Shown here piece after piece: positions 38,096 through 46,790 of a stretch of DNA of 64,000 nucleotides (positions are counted from its first letter, which is position 1; every line of letters starts with the position of its first letter). Source of the DNA: Pirellulaceae bacterium (GTDB lineage: Bacteria > Planctomycetota > Planctomycetia > Pirellulales > Pirellulaceae); NCBI GenBank assembly GCA_026004795.1, contig BPJV01000005.1, positions 248,001-312,000 on the forward strand, given 5' to 3'. The notes beneath the pieces were generated by a model. The model saw nothing but the letters and a program-made list of their open reading frames with translations, did no database searches and was not told the DNA's origin. Made by a program: the position numbers and the translations under genes.

Positions 38096-39366
38096 GGCGA
38101 CACCTCCCCGCCGTTGTCCGATGGCGGTTCGAGGAGACGGATGCGGACGAGTACTTGGCCCCGACGACCGGCCTTGATGACCTCCAGGTGGAGCCCGTCC
38201 AACTCGCACGTATCGCCGACCTCGGGAAGTCGGTGGAGGTGTTCCTGAACAGCGCCCGCGATGGTCAAGCTGCCCCCAGTACGGATCGGTCGACCGATAA
38301 CGCGTTCGAGCTTTCGTAGTTTGGTAAGACCTGTCGCGCGCCACACCCCCGGACCTTCGGGGACAATCTCCGACTTCGACAACTCGGGCTGCGCCTGAGA
38401 ATTGACTGCCTGAAAAACTGCATCGATGATGTCTTCGCGCGTAAGCACACCGACCGTTTCGCCGAATTCGTTGACCACTACCGCCACACGGCGGTCGAAG
38501 CGTTGCATGCTCTCTAACGCATGGGCGATCGAGGTGCACCAAGGGACTACGAGAACAGGCTGAGCCAGTTCGTCTATGGTGCCCTGGTCGCGTGCCAAGT
38601 CCCCCAAGTAGACGTACGACTGAATCTCTTTTCCATCCGGGTCCGTGATCAAGATGTAGCCGGTTGGCGTACGTTTGCCGCCGAGATCGGTCAACTGCAC
38701 GGGCGGTCGGAAAGTTCGATACTCGGTGCGAGGACGCATCCACTCTTCGACACGGATGTCGGTTAGTTGGATGACGTTGCGCAGCAACCGAGATTCCTGC
38801 TCGGCCAGATTGGCTTCGTGGGACGAGAGTTGGAGAATGCGGTCCAGATCGGCCAATTCCAAATAGGGCTCTGCCTGGAATCCCGGCCAGATGATGCGTC
38901 GCGACACCTCGGTAACGAGCTTGATGGGGGGAAGGGCGAAGTCGGCGATGCGGAGCATCAAGGAGAGCGGAAACGCTACGAAGCGCACCAACACCATGGG
39001 AAACGCTAGAGCCACGCTCTTGGGTAAAAACTCTCCCACGACCACGATCAGAACGACGCTGCCCAACGAGAAAACTAGCCCGATCGCCTCGTGATGATAG
39101 AACTCGGTCACACGCAAAGCGATGAGGGAGCACAGGGAGAAATAGGCGAGATTGATCCCCAGGTTCCAAAAAAGGATGCCCATCAACAGTCGCTCGGAAT
39201 CTTCCAAGAGCCTGAGGGCGGCCTGCCCAGCCCGTCCTTTTCGTTGCAGCTCTCGTCGCTGCAAGGGGGTCAAAGAAAAGAAGGCCGCCTCACTACCCGA
39301 GAAGAACCCACTCATGGCGAGCAGGAGAAGAACGATCGGCAGGTAGGGAACTAGCTGACTGATCAA
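38092..39366 (-). CDS. CNNM/HlyC-CorC family protein with CBS pair and CorC_HlyC domain (first of a pair)
   Basis: This is a 424-aa protein with the full family architecture. The CNNM membrane domain has LAMSGFFSGSEAAFFSLTPL and VVVGEFLPKSVALAFP. The CBS pair (about residues 205-330) has DIRVEEWMRPRTEYRTFR and RRVAVVVNEFGETVGVLTRE. The CorC_HlyC transporter-associated domain is at the end (GGSLTIAGAVQEHLHRLPEV, then DTCELDGLHLEVIKAGRRGQ). It probably acts in Mg2+ or divalent-ion export. Its stop overlaps the start of the next gene. The two proteins could form a heterodimer, which is inference. Confidence 0.9.
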   Translation of the reverse strand: MISQLVPYLPIVLLLLAMSGFFSGSEAAFFSLTPLQRRELQRKGRAGQAALRLLEDSERLLMGILFWNLGINLAYFSLCSLIALRVTEFYHHEAIGLVFSLGSVVLIVVVGEFLPKSVALAFPMVLVRFVAFPLSLMLRIADFALPPIKLVTEVSRRIIWPGFQAEPYLELADLDRILQLSSHEANLAEQESRLLRNVIQLTDIRVEEWMRPRTEYRTFRPPVQLTDLGGKRTPTGYILITDPDGKEIQSYVYLGDLARDQGTIDELAQPVLVVPWCTSIAHALESMQRFDRRVAVVVNEFGETVGVLTREDIIDAVFQAVNSQAQPELSKSEIVPEGPGVWRATGLTKLRKLERVIGRPIRTGGSLTIAGAVQEHLHRLPEVGDTCELDGLHLEVIKAGRRGQVLVRIRLLEPPSDNGGEVSP

Positions 39367-39448
39367 TGCTTTTTCATCACTGGAGAATTAGGTTGGTGCC
39401 TCGCCGACCTGGCTGCACGACGGTGCGGAGTTTCGACTGTCGGCCTTA

Positions 39449-39794
39449 TCAATCGTCAGCCGTGCGTGATTTGCCCATGGCAAAGTCGAACTCACTCAGG
39501 GCTGGAATCATCATGGCCAGCGTGGCAAAACCATAGGCGGCGACGACCACTGAAAATACCGTTAGCTCTTGATTCCGCAAGATGAAGCTGGTGATCGCGA
39601 AGAAGGTGAGGAACGGCAGGCCAAATGCAGAAAGGGCAATGGCCGGGCTCGGATTACGGCTACCCATGGCCACGTACAAGCCCGTCCCGCCGCCGAGGAT
39701 GATCGCCAGAAACGGTGGCAACTGCCGCGCAAAGGAACCGCGGAAGCTGATCATGATCATCATGCAGGTGGCAATTCCCAGGAAAAGGAAAAAA
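39449..39794 (-). CDS. ABC-2 permease C-terminal part, split by +1 frameshift
   Basis: This is the continuation of the permease after a T6 tract (A6 on the plus strand, 39789-39794). It reads FLFLGIATCMMIMISFRGSF, then ILGGGTGLYVAMG, LPFLTFFAITSFILRNQ and VVAAYGFATLAMMIPALSEF: four hydrophobic segments. Removing one T restores a single frame with the upstream part. The region stays fully open without stops, so the loss is recent or artefactual. Total length from start to stop is 3n+1. Confidence 0.8.
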
Positions 39795-41231
39795 CAGAGT
39801 TCCCAGACTGGTAGCAATGGCCGTGCGCGACTGACTGTAGATCATCCCGCAGTGGATCCCCAACATGGCAGCAAAGAGGTCCATCGTCACCAAACCGCCA
39901 ATCACGAACAGGAGGTTTTCGGCCGATAGCCCCCCTTGGGACCACAGATAGATCGACAAGGCAATAGGCAACAGGACCATCTCTTTAGTGACGTACAAGA
40001 CGCCCAGGAGTTTGCCGAAGAGAAACTGGGCGGGAGTGATCTGTGTGGCCAACAACAGGTCGAGAGCCTGGCCATCCCGTTCATTGGTGACTGAGTTGAC
40101 TCCTAAGGCATTGATCATCACAAACGAGACGACAAAGAACGGAGCCAAAATGCGGGCGGAGACCGGAACCAGCTCATCGGCGAGACGGCTGCGTTGGAGA
40201 GCCACTCCCGTGCGGACGGACCAGTAGACGCCGCCACATGCTACGAGGAATAGGGCCAGATAGGCGACTCGAATGAAAAGCAGCTTGCGACCGTAGGCCC
40301 ATGTACGCACTTCCCGCCACAGCACGGGGTTGTTCCACATTCGCCGCGGTGGCCGCACTCTCCAGCTCCTCTCGGTAGCACCGTCCCTGGAAACGCCTGG
40401 CAAATAATCCTCGTCCGGTTCCGGTGTCCGCGGTCGTAATTCTCGCGAAGGGTTCCACACCCGCAATCTGGCGACCGTTATCGCGCTGAGCAGCATCGCT
40501 ACCATGCTGCCGAGGGCGGCGTGGATCAGGGGGGGAGGAAGCGTCGGGGGGGCTTCCGGGGAGACGCCGATCGGTAGGCACACGGCCCACAAGGCACGAA
40601 TCGGACTGAGAGTTGTCGCCCATGCTGGATCGACGTTCAGCAATACGTCGGCCGCAATCACTTCACAAAAGACTACCCATCCGGCAATACTCAGTACCGT
40701 GATGGCCAACGTCTGGAACGTCTTTTCGCGCCAGAAGGCGATCAAGTTGGCCAATGCGCCGCACCACCAACTTGTCACGGCGATCAACAAGAGTGCCATC
40801 CCCACCTGGATATCGGTAACACCTCCCATCAGGGCGATAAGCAGGAGTAACGGTGCCGATGCGAGAATCAGACTAAAGATGGTCACGAGGCTGGCGGCCA
40901 ATTTGCCGACCACGATCTGCGAATTGGTTAATCGTGTGAGCAAAAGGAGTACCAGCGTCCGGCGGTCTTTTTCGTGGCATACGCTGTTGGCGGCGGTCAC
41001 CGCAGCAAGGAACATGGCCACGATCAGTTCAAGAGGGGCCACAATTTGAAAAACCAAGGCGCCGAACCGTGACAGATCTCCGATATTGCGAACTTGCTGA
41101 ATGCCGGCCATCAAGGCCCAGGCAGTACATACCAGACTGAACAGGGACGCGACGAACACGACGCGTTGCACATAAAACCGAGCGCGGCGAGGAGCCACCA
41201 ACCATTCACGAAGAAAGATGGGTCCGAACAT
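39660..41231 (-). CDS. ABC-2-type transporter permease, N-terminal and central part (frameshifted)
   Basis: This part gives about 480 residues in frame, then non-native residues from PFPGNCHLHDDHDQ to a stop at 39660. The protein has two homologous halves, each with the planctomycete permease motif: ANSVCHEKDRRTLVLLLLTR with VVGKLAASL in the first, VNSVTNERDGQALDLLLATQ with LFGKLLGVL in the second. About 12 membrane segments are expected in the intact protein. ATG 41231 is the start. It resembles the intact permease at 24.4-26.0 kb. Its ATPase partner is not adjacent. Confidence 0.85.
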   Translation of the reverse strand: MFGPIFLREWLVAPRRARFYVQRVVFVASLFSLVCTAWALMAGIQQVRNIGDLSRFGALVFQIVAPLELIVAMFLAAVTAANSVCHEKDRRTLVLLLLTRLTNSQIVVGKLAASLVTIFSLILASAPLLLLIALMGGVTDIQVGMALLLIAVTSWWCGALANLIAFWREKTFQTLAITVLSIAGWVVFCEVIAADVLLNVDPAWATTLSPIRALWAVCLPIGVSPEAPPTLPPPLIHAALGSMVAMLLSAITVARLRVWNPSRELRPRTPEPDEDYLPGVSRDGATERSWRVRPPRRMWNNPVLWREVRTWAYGRKLLFIRVAYLALFLVACGGVYWSVRTGVALQRSRLADELVPVSARILAPFFVVSFVMINALGVNSVTNERDGQALDLLLATQITPAQFLFGKLLGVLYVTKEMVLLPIALSIYLWSQGGLSAENLLFVIGGLVTMDLFAAMLGIHCGMIYSQSRTAIATSLGTLFFPFPGNCHLHDDHDQLPRFLCAAVATVSGDHPRRRDGLVRGHG

Positions 41232-41515
41232 GAGTGCCTTCGTCTTCCGTCGCCTTAGAACATAGAATCAGCTCGGCCGATCAGGCGGCAGCGAGTGTCC
41301 TGCCTACCGTGTGCTCTTGCCCACCACCTCGGCTCCATGTAGCGCTCTTACCAATCGCAAGGGAATCAACAATTGTAGTGGTTAGATACCGCGGGTCTAA
41401 GCGGCCCGCCGCTACAGCCCATTGATTTTTCTACGTCCGCCTAGCCATGACCTATCGTTGAAGTGGCGGAAAGAGCACAACTGAAATCCAGTGTAATCAA
41501 CAGGGGGGAGCAACC

Positions 41516-41698
41516 GTGATTGGGGCATGTTGGTGCCGCCGTTTAGGCCGTTTAGCCGTCGATGACCAAGGGGTAACATCCGTTGAGTATGCGGTGATCA
41601 TAGCCTTGATCGTGGCGGTGGTCATCGGCGGTGTGCAAGCGCTAACCAATGCAACTCGCGACAGTTTCGATTCGTCGGGAGCCGTGCTGTTTCAGTGA
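41516..41698 (+). CDS. Flp/Fap-type pilin
   Basis: This is a 60-aa protein from a GTG start with a strong site (AGGGGGGAG). It has the Flp pilin signature: a short basic leader, then DDQGVTSVEYAVIIALIVAV and a hydrophobic stretch (VVIGGVQAL). Flp pilins are processed by a TadV-type prepilin peptidase at a site before the hydrophobic stretch and assembled by Tad machinery into fine adhesive fibres. No tad gene is near. It may be an orphan pilin whose assembly genes lie elsewhere. Confidence 0.88.
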   Translation: MIGACWCRRLGRLAVDDQGVTSVEYAVIIALIVAVVIGGVQALTNATRDSFDSSGAVLFQ

Positions 41699-41818
41699 TC
41701 TCGAATCCTCGCTCACGCTAGAGGATCGGTCGGATGACCGCACGACCTTGACTGCTGCCGACAGCGAAACTGGCAAGCAAGGTGGGTGCCTGGTTGGAAC
41801 TGGAGGTATCCGGAAGCA

Positions 41819-42550
41819 ATGAGAAAAAAGATTTGGATCGACGGACCTGTTCAAGGCGTCCTGGTCGGCAGGGTTGTCGTCTACTGGGTTGCCGGGATGC
41901 TGTACCTGGGATTGGGGCTATTCTTTTCCGAGTTTTTCTCTGAAGTCGAGCGTCCCGCCGGGGAGCGAGTCGCTGCTTTCTTTTCCCATTTTCTTCTGTG
42001 GATTCCCAGCCTTGTCCTGCTCCTCCCGCTCGTGATCTTCGATGTGGTTCGTCTCAGCCATTTGTTCGCCGGCCCCATCTATCGACTGCGATTACACTTG
42101 AAGGCCTTAGCCCAGGACCTCCATTGCAAGCCACTGAGGTTTCGCGATGACGATTGCTGGCAAGATCTCGCTTTGCCAGTCAATGAAGTGCACAAACGGA
42201 TGTTGTTGTTAAACGAACGCGTTAAAGAGTTGGAAGCTCAACTATTGGTCGAAAAACTGAAGAAGGCGGCCGATCTGACTTCCAGCACGGAAAACGCTGC
42301 CGAAGTGGCGCCCCAGAAAGAAGGCGCGGTGGCAGTAGGGAATCAGCGGCCTCCAGTGGCGGCAACCCGCACCAAGGCGTCAGGGCCTCAGGAAGCCACG
42401 CGGTCGACCGATCATCTGACGCCTCCCCGCCCCATTTCCGAAGAAAAGCAGGAGGACCAGGAACCGCCTCCAGGTGGAGAGGAAGCCGACCGGCAGCGAG
42501 AAAACGCAGAGCCCCATCAGACGGTCGAACCAGTTGGCGTGACTTCGTAG
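41819..42550 (+). CDS. Hypothetical membrane protein with coiled coil
   Basis: I start this at ATG 41819 (MRKKIWIDGPVQGVLVGRVV). The protein is 243 aa. Two membrane segments (VVVYWVAGMLYLGLGLFFSE, FLLWIPSLVLLLPLVIFDVV) are followed by a HAMP-like linker (LFAGPIYRLRLHLKALAQDL), a short coiled coil (NEVHKRMLLLNERVKELEAQ) and a long, polar, Glu/Pro-rich tail. Proteins of this layout are frequent in Planctomycetes and possibly signal-related. No catalytic domain is present. It follows the pilin gene by 120 bp. Confidence 0.75.
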   Translation: MRKKIWIDGPVQGVLVGRVVVYWVAGMLYLGLGLFFSEFFSEVERPAGERVAAFFSHFLLWIPSLVLLLPLVIFDVVRLSHLFAGPIYRLRLHLKALAQDLHCKPLRFRDDDCWQDLALPVNEVHKRMLLLNERVKELEAQLLVEKLKKAADLTSSTENAAEVAPQKEGAVAVGNQRPPVAATRTKASGPQEATRSTDHLTPPRPISEEKQEDQEPPPGGEEADRQRENAEPHQTVEPVGVTS

Positions 42551-42602
42551 TCGATGCTCGCTCCGAGCGGCGACGGTTGCTGGAACTGGACGCTGGCGGC
42601 CC

Positions 42603-43892
42603 TCAGGCGGGCAATCCTGCCTTAACGCTGTCGATCGTTAGTGCCAGCGTATCGTGCACCTCTTGTAGGGCGACCTGGTAGGGAACGGGCCATGGCTTGG
42701 CTTCTTGGGACAGCTGGTCTAGCATCGCTTGGATTCTCGCCGCCAGCTCCGCCACGATCGGGTCCGGTTGGCCACGCGGAGGTTTTTCTCCGCTAACTTC
42801 GATTGGTGTATCGATCTGAATAATGCAGTGCAACGGTCGGTGCCGCCGCGCTTCATCATTCAAATCTTCTTGAAACCGCTCGATCGACTCCAGGATACGG
42901 GTGTCGGTCGGATCCGCCAGGTAGTCGCGGTCGAATCCGTCGATGATCTGGGCGACATAGGTCGCGCGGATTTCGTTCCATAGCTGCCGCCGCGGTTCGC
43001 CGGTGGCCCGCTGCCAAAGCGGTACGATGCGGGTGCGCAGTTGTTTGATGCGGCTGACGACAGAATCTTGGGAGAAAGTGCGGCCAAGGTGATGCTGTTC
43101 CAACCCATCGAGCAAGTGGGCGATCAAGCGATGCTTGCGGGCTGCCACCGTACCATCTTGGGGCGAGCCCAACCACTGGATTTCGCGTAAGGTTAGCAAT
43201 GCCTCGTCGATGCGTATTACCCGACTGAGCATGTCGCCACCGGCAAACTGGTCCTCCCACGACAAGCGCTGCTCCAGTTCAAGCACCTCCTGCTCCAGGT
43301 CCTGTTGAACGTCGCCGCGGTACAGATACTTGATGGCAATCGGGTGCACGACAACCGGCGGGCGACTCTCTTTCAGCCGTCGGCGGGAGGCCATGCGAGC
43401 CAGGAAGGCGATGCCGTCGAGGAGTGGGTGAAGACGGTCATTGGTGCGGTAGACCGTTCCTTCTGGAAAAATGACCAATGGGCGAATCCCTTCGGCAAGG
43501 ATTTCGATGGCCGTGTCCAGGGACTTCTTGTCTACCCCTTCGCGATAGATGCTGAAGCCGCCGCACAGGCGTATCGCCCAGGATTGAAGCCAGCTCTTGT
43601 TGAACAAGTGCCAACTGGCCATCGTATACAAGAATACACCGACGGCACGGGAAACCGCGGCCATGGCGATAGGGTCTGCATAGCGGCAGTGGTTTGGTGC
43701 CAACAGGATTCCATGGCCCGCCCGCAGGCTACTGCGCAGATGCTCGACACCTCGCAGCTCGAAGGATTCCACTCCCTCAAACCATTTCAGGTAGAGTTCG
43801 TCGGCCCGCATTTTCTCCAGCAGGGTGGGGATCCAGGTACCACGGTGCGGTGGAACGAACTGATAAGGGCGGTCGAAGATGATCTGCTGCAT
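42603..43892 (-). CDS. 1-acyl-glycerol-3-phosphate acyltransferase-like (PlsC) protein
   Basis: This 429-aa protein starts at ATG 43892 (MQQIIFDRPYQFVPPHRGTW); the ORF track uses a TTG 15 bp upstream. The acyltransferase motifs are present: LLAPNHCRYADPIAM (NHxxxxD, catalytic), GGFSIYREGVDKKSLDTAIE (motif II) and PLVIFPEGTVYRTND (motif III). They put an acyl chain on a lysophospholipid or related acceptor. The C-terminal 230 residues are a long, helical extension not seen in short PlsC. Acyl specificity is unknown. It faces the galE gene with a 384-bp gap. Confidence 0.88.
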   Translation of the reverse strand: MQQIIFDRPYQFVPPHRGTWIPTLLEKMRADELYLKWFEGVESFELRGVEHLRSSLRAGHGILLAPNHCRYADPIAMAAVSRAVGVFLYTMASWHLFNKSWLQSWAIRLCGGFSIYREGVDKKSLDTAIEILAEGIRPLVIFPEGTVYRTNDRLHPLLDGIAFLARMASRRRLKESRPPVVVHPIAIKYLYRGDVQQDLEQEVLELEQRLSWEDQFAGGDMLSRVIRIDEALLTLREIQWLGSPQDGTVAARKHRLIAHLLDGLEQHHLGRTFSQDSVVSRIKQLRTRIVPLWQRATGEPRRQLWNEIRATYVAQIIDGFDRDYLADPTDTRILESIERFQEDLNDEARRHRPLHCIIQIDTPIEVSGEKPPRGQPDPIVAELAARIQAMLDQLSQEAKPWPVPYQVALQEVHDTLALTIDSVKAGLPA

Positions 43893-44276
43893 ATCGCTCT
43901 CGCGCAATTACAAGTAAATCGGCGGAAGTTGAAGGGGCTTCCCACAGGTCAGCAAACATTCCGCATGTCACTACCTCTGGGACGCTACACGCACCGTCGG
44001 CGGCAAGGTGCTTACCCTCTCCACCACGGCGCAGGTGCCCCGTGGAACATGGCGGATCGCACCGAGTTGGTCGTGGCTTGTCCAGTGCGAGATCGGCGGC
44101 ATCGTTCCCACCAGGAACGTTGTTGGAATTCCGCTCGAGGAACCGGCCGGGTTCCACTGCAGGCACGGCGCCCAGGCCGACGGTTAGCCGATGGCGTCGC
44201 CCGGTGGCGACGTGCGGCTCCTCCTTCTTCCGCATCACCGGCGCCCCGCTCCCCACTGCCTGGCACGCAACGGGGA
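43893..44276. other. Intergenic region without a gene
   Basis: About 385 bp between the stop of galE and the start of the acyltransferase, both on the minus strand. The long plus-strand ORF (43305-44672) is a shadow of its neighbours. The minus ORF 43777-44322 has a low-complexity, arginine-rich translation. I see nothing else. Confidence 0.4.
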
Positions 44277-45263
44277 TCACTCGGCCGAGTATCCACGCGG
44301 ATGGTGGCGGTGCCAATTCCAAGCCGTGGCAACAATCTCTTCGATGTCCGTGTATCGCGGTTCCCAGTGAAGAATCCTTCTGGCCAACGAACTGTCGGCA
44401 ACCAGCTTGGCCGGATCCCCAGGCCGTCGCGCTTCGACCTGGGTAGGAATCGGATGTCCGGTGACCCGGCGGCAGGCTTCGATCACCTCCAGCACGCTAT
44501 GCCCGTGACCGGTTCCCAGATTCAACTGGAGATTGGTCCCCGGCCGGAGGTGTCCCAGGGCTTTCAGATGGGCGTCGGCCAGGTCATCCACGTGGACATA
44601 ATCTCGGATGCAGGTGCCGTCGGGGGTGGGGTAATCATCGCCGAAAACTCCGATACAAGAGCGCTGGCCTAGGGCTGTCTGCAACACGATGGGAATGAGA
44701 TGGGTCTCGGGATCATGGTCTTCGCCGATATCCCCGTCCGGACTGGCCCCGGCGGCATTGAAGTATCGTAGTGCGGCCGCGCCGAACCCGTAGGCGCGCG
44801 CGTAGTCGGCCAACGCATGTTCAATCACCAGTTTCGTGAAACCATAAGGATTGATGGGCAGTTGTGGAGTCGTTTCGGGGATGGGCACTTTATCGGGTTG
44901 GCCGTAGGTGGCGGTGGTACTGCTGAATACGATCCGCCACACTCCCACTTCACGCATCGCTTCCAACAGCTCCAGCGTTGCCGTAACGTTGTTCTGGTAG
45001 TACATGGCAGGGTGCGCCACCGATTCTCCTACCAGCGCGAATGCTGCGAAGTGCATCACCGCTTCGATCTCCCGCTGTTGGAGAATGTCCCGCAACCGTG
45101 GCCGATCGGCCAACTCGCCAACAATCAGTTCGGCCTCTTTAACGCTCTGTGGATGACCGCGGGAAAGGTTGTCGTAAACCACCACTTCGTGGCCGCTGCG
45201 GGCTAGCAAGCGCACCGTGTGAGAACCGACATAACCCGCACCACCGATAACCAAGATATTCAT
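44277..45263 (-). CDS. galE: UDP-glucose 4-epimerase
   Basis: This is a 328-aa protein starting at ATG 45263 (MNILVIGGAGYVGSHTVRLL). The Rossmann signature GGAGYVGSH binds NAD. The catalytic motifs are FSSTTATYGQP (Thr/Ser) and NPYGFTKLVIE (Y-x-x-x-K, with Tyr as base). RYFNAAGASPDGDIGEDHDP and GDDYPTPDGTCIRDYVHVDD are typical GalE segments. The enzyme interconverts UDP-glucose and UDP-galactose for surface glycans. It could feed sugars to the fucosyl/GT2 glycan operon, but the two are 30 kb apart. Confidence 0.95.
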   Translation of the reverse strand: MNILVIGGAGYVGSHTVRLLARSGHEVVVYDNLSRGHPQSVKEAELIVGELADRPRLRDILQQREIEAVMHFAAFALVGESVAHPAMYYQNNVTATLELLEAMREVGVWRIVFSSTTATYGQPDKVPIPETTPQLPINPYGFTKLVIEHALADYARAYGFGAAALRYFNAAGASPDGDIGEDHDPETHLIPIVLQTALGQRSCIGVFGDDYPTPDGTCIRDYVHVDDLADAHLKALGHLRPGTNLQLNLGTGHGHSVLEVIEACRRVTGHPIPTQVEARRPGDPAKLVADSSLARRILHWEPRYTDIEEIVATAWNWHRHHPRGYSAE

Positions 45264-45461
45264 CGCTAGGGATCCTACATCCGTTGCTAGGGTGTTCAAT
45301 GCTCATCAGCGTTCCCTGTGCTGCCGTGAATCACGACGAACGCCGCTTCTTGCATCGGTTCCTCACCGGGAAATAGCCGACTTTGTTAGGGGAAGTTTCT
45401 GCGATTGACCGCGAATCGACCGTGCAGCAACACGCTCGTCCTCATCGAATCGGCCACGACC

Positions 45462-46418
45462 ATGCCGAGTAAACTGCGACAATTACGCAAACAGAATACC
45501 GGATCGGTTCCACCGCATCCAGCGACCAGCGCCGTGGACCAGGTGGGGCGCTTCATCACGTACCTGCGCAGTGAGTGCCATCTGGCCGAGAATACGGTTG
45601 CCGCCTATGGGAGGGATTTACGGCGTTTCCTCGCCTGGCTAGGCACCAGACCGCTGGCTCACCTTCGTCTGGATGACCTGACCGATTATGTGGCGCAGTT
45701 GCAACGAGAGGGGCTCAGCCCACCGACCATCTCGCGGATGATTGTCGCCACTCGGCAGTTCTTCAAGTTCCTGCAGCTGGAAGGGGTCATCGTGGAGGAT
45801 CCGTCCGAGTTGCTGGGATTGCAGCGGACATGGCAGCGCATTCCCAAGGCGATTACGCCCCGTGATGTGGAGAGATTTCTGACTGCCCCACTCCCATGTC
45901 ATCCTCTGCGCTGGCGCGATCGCGCCCTGCTGGAACTCCTTTATGCCACCGGGTGCCGAGTCAGTGAGGTATGTGGATTGAAAATCAACGACATGCACCT
46001 CGAAGAGGGTTACTGTCGAGTGGAAGGAAAAGGGGGCAAGCAGCGGATGGTGCCTCTGGGGCATCGCGCAGTGGAGGCCATCGAGCAATACCTGCGACGC
46101 CTGCGCCCCAAATTGGTAAAGGATCGACCGCCGGACACGGTGCCATGGGTATTCGTGTCCCGCAATGGCAGGCGGTTGCGTCGCGAGGCCGTGTGGGAAT
46201 TGGTAAAGAAATGTGCCCTAAGAGCGGGCATTGATCCGGAGGTCAGTCCCCACTGGTTGCGGCACAGTTTTGCCACGCACCTGCTGGCCGGAGGCGCTGA
46301 TCTGCGTCAGATCCAAGAATTGCTCGGACACGCCAGCATCCAGACCACGCAGGTTTACACTCAGGTAGACACGGCACGCATCAAGCGCATTCACCGGCAA
46401 TTCCATCCTCGGGCCTAG
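45462..46418 (+). CDS. Tyrosine recombinase, XerC/XerD family
   Basis: This is a 318-aa protein; I prefer ATG 45462 (MPSKLRQLRKQNTGSVPPHP) over the TTG at 45405. The SAM-like N-terminal DNA-binding domain (about residues 25-110: FITYLRSECHLAENTVAAYG, then SPPTISRMIVATRQFFKFLQ) precedes the catalytic domain with ATGCRVSEVCGL (Arg), EGKGGKQRMVPLG (Lys), SPHWLRHSFATHLLAGGADL (His-x-x-Arg) and LGHASIQTTQVYTQV (His, nucleophile Tyr). XerC/D resolve chromosome dimers at dif. Length, motifs and isolated position fit a housekeeping XerD, but I see no dif site to prove it. Confidence 0.92.
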   Translation: MPSKLRQLRKQNTGSVPPHPATSAVDQVGRFITYLRSECHLAENTVAAYGRDLRRFLAWLGTRPLAHLRLDDLTDYVAQLQREGLSPPTISRMIVATRQFFKFLQLEGVIVEDPSELLGLQRTWQRIPKAITPRDVERFLTAPLPCHPLRWRDRALLELLYATGCRVSEVCGLKINDMHLEEGYCRVEGKGGKQRMVPLGHRAVEAIEQYLRRLRPKLVKDRPPDTVPWVFVSRNGRRLRREAVWELVKKCALRAGIDPEVSPHWLRHSFATHLLAGGADLRQIQELLGHASIQTTQVYTQVDTARIKRIHRQFHPRA

Positions 46419-46443
46419 TACTGGACCGCACCGGTGGGGCACC

Positions 46444-46782
46444 TTACGGCTCGGCAGGGCGAAAGGGAGTGCCGCACTTCCAGCAAATGGCAAATCCAGC
46501 ATCGACTTCGCTAAAACAGCGCTGGCAAATCCAATCGTGATCAGGAACGTCATCGGATGGGTCGCGTCGATCCGCAAGTATGTTTCGGGCAGCGGTCAGC
46601 TGATCTTGCGGGACGAGCACTTTGACGCCCCCCAATGCGGAGCCAACGTACGACAGGGTGATGTTGCTCTCCGCCCCTTCGACAACGGCGAAGATGCCGG
46701 CGGCTTCCAAGCGATTGCGCAGCGCGTAGGCGGACATGGCATCCGGCATCCGCTCCAGGACGACCAGCTTGTTCTCTCCCAC
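46444..46782 (-). CDS. DUF2007-type protein with zinc ribbon
   Basis: This is a 112-aa protein. The first 70 residues (LERMPDAMSAYALRNRLEAA, then VEGAESNITLSYVGSALGGV and VLVPQDQLTAARNIL) fit the DUF2007 fold, which is a signal-transduction-like ACT/PII-type unit. The C-terminus is a rubredoxin-like zinc ribbon with two CxxC pairs: ICQRCFSEVDAGFAICWKCG. Its function is unknown. It starts 8 bp after the ExbD stop, so it is probably in the Exb operon. Confidence 0.85.
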   Translation of the reverse strand: MGENKLVVLERMPDAMSAYALRNRLEAAGIFAVVEGAESNITLSYVGSALGGVKVLVPQDQLTAARNILADRRDPSDDVPDHDWICQRCFSEVDAGFAICWKCGTPFRPAEP

Positions 46783-46790
46783 GTCGGCTC

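Noticed and set aside
38096-39169. 358-codon N-terminal extension of the second CNNM gene in the ORF track
   Set aside because: The extension is the other frame of the upstream CNNM gene. The real start is ATG 38095 with a 4-bp overlap.
39789-39794. Programmed -1 frameshift at TTTTTTC
   Set aside because: Restoring the permease frame needs a +1 shift (skip of one T), not -1.
43777-44322. 181-aa minus-strand ORF between acyltransferase and galE
   Set aside because: It overlaps both gene ends and has no recognisable motif.
43305-44672. 455-aa plus-strand ORF
   Set aside because: It covers the acyltransferase start, the gap and the galE end in antisense.
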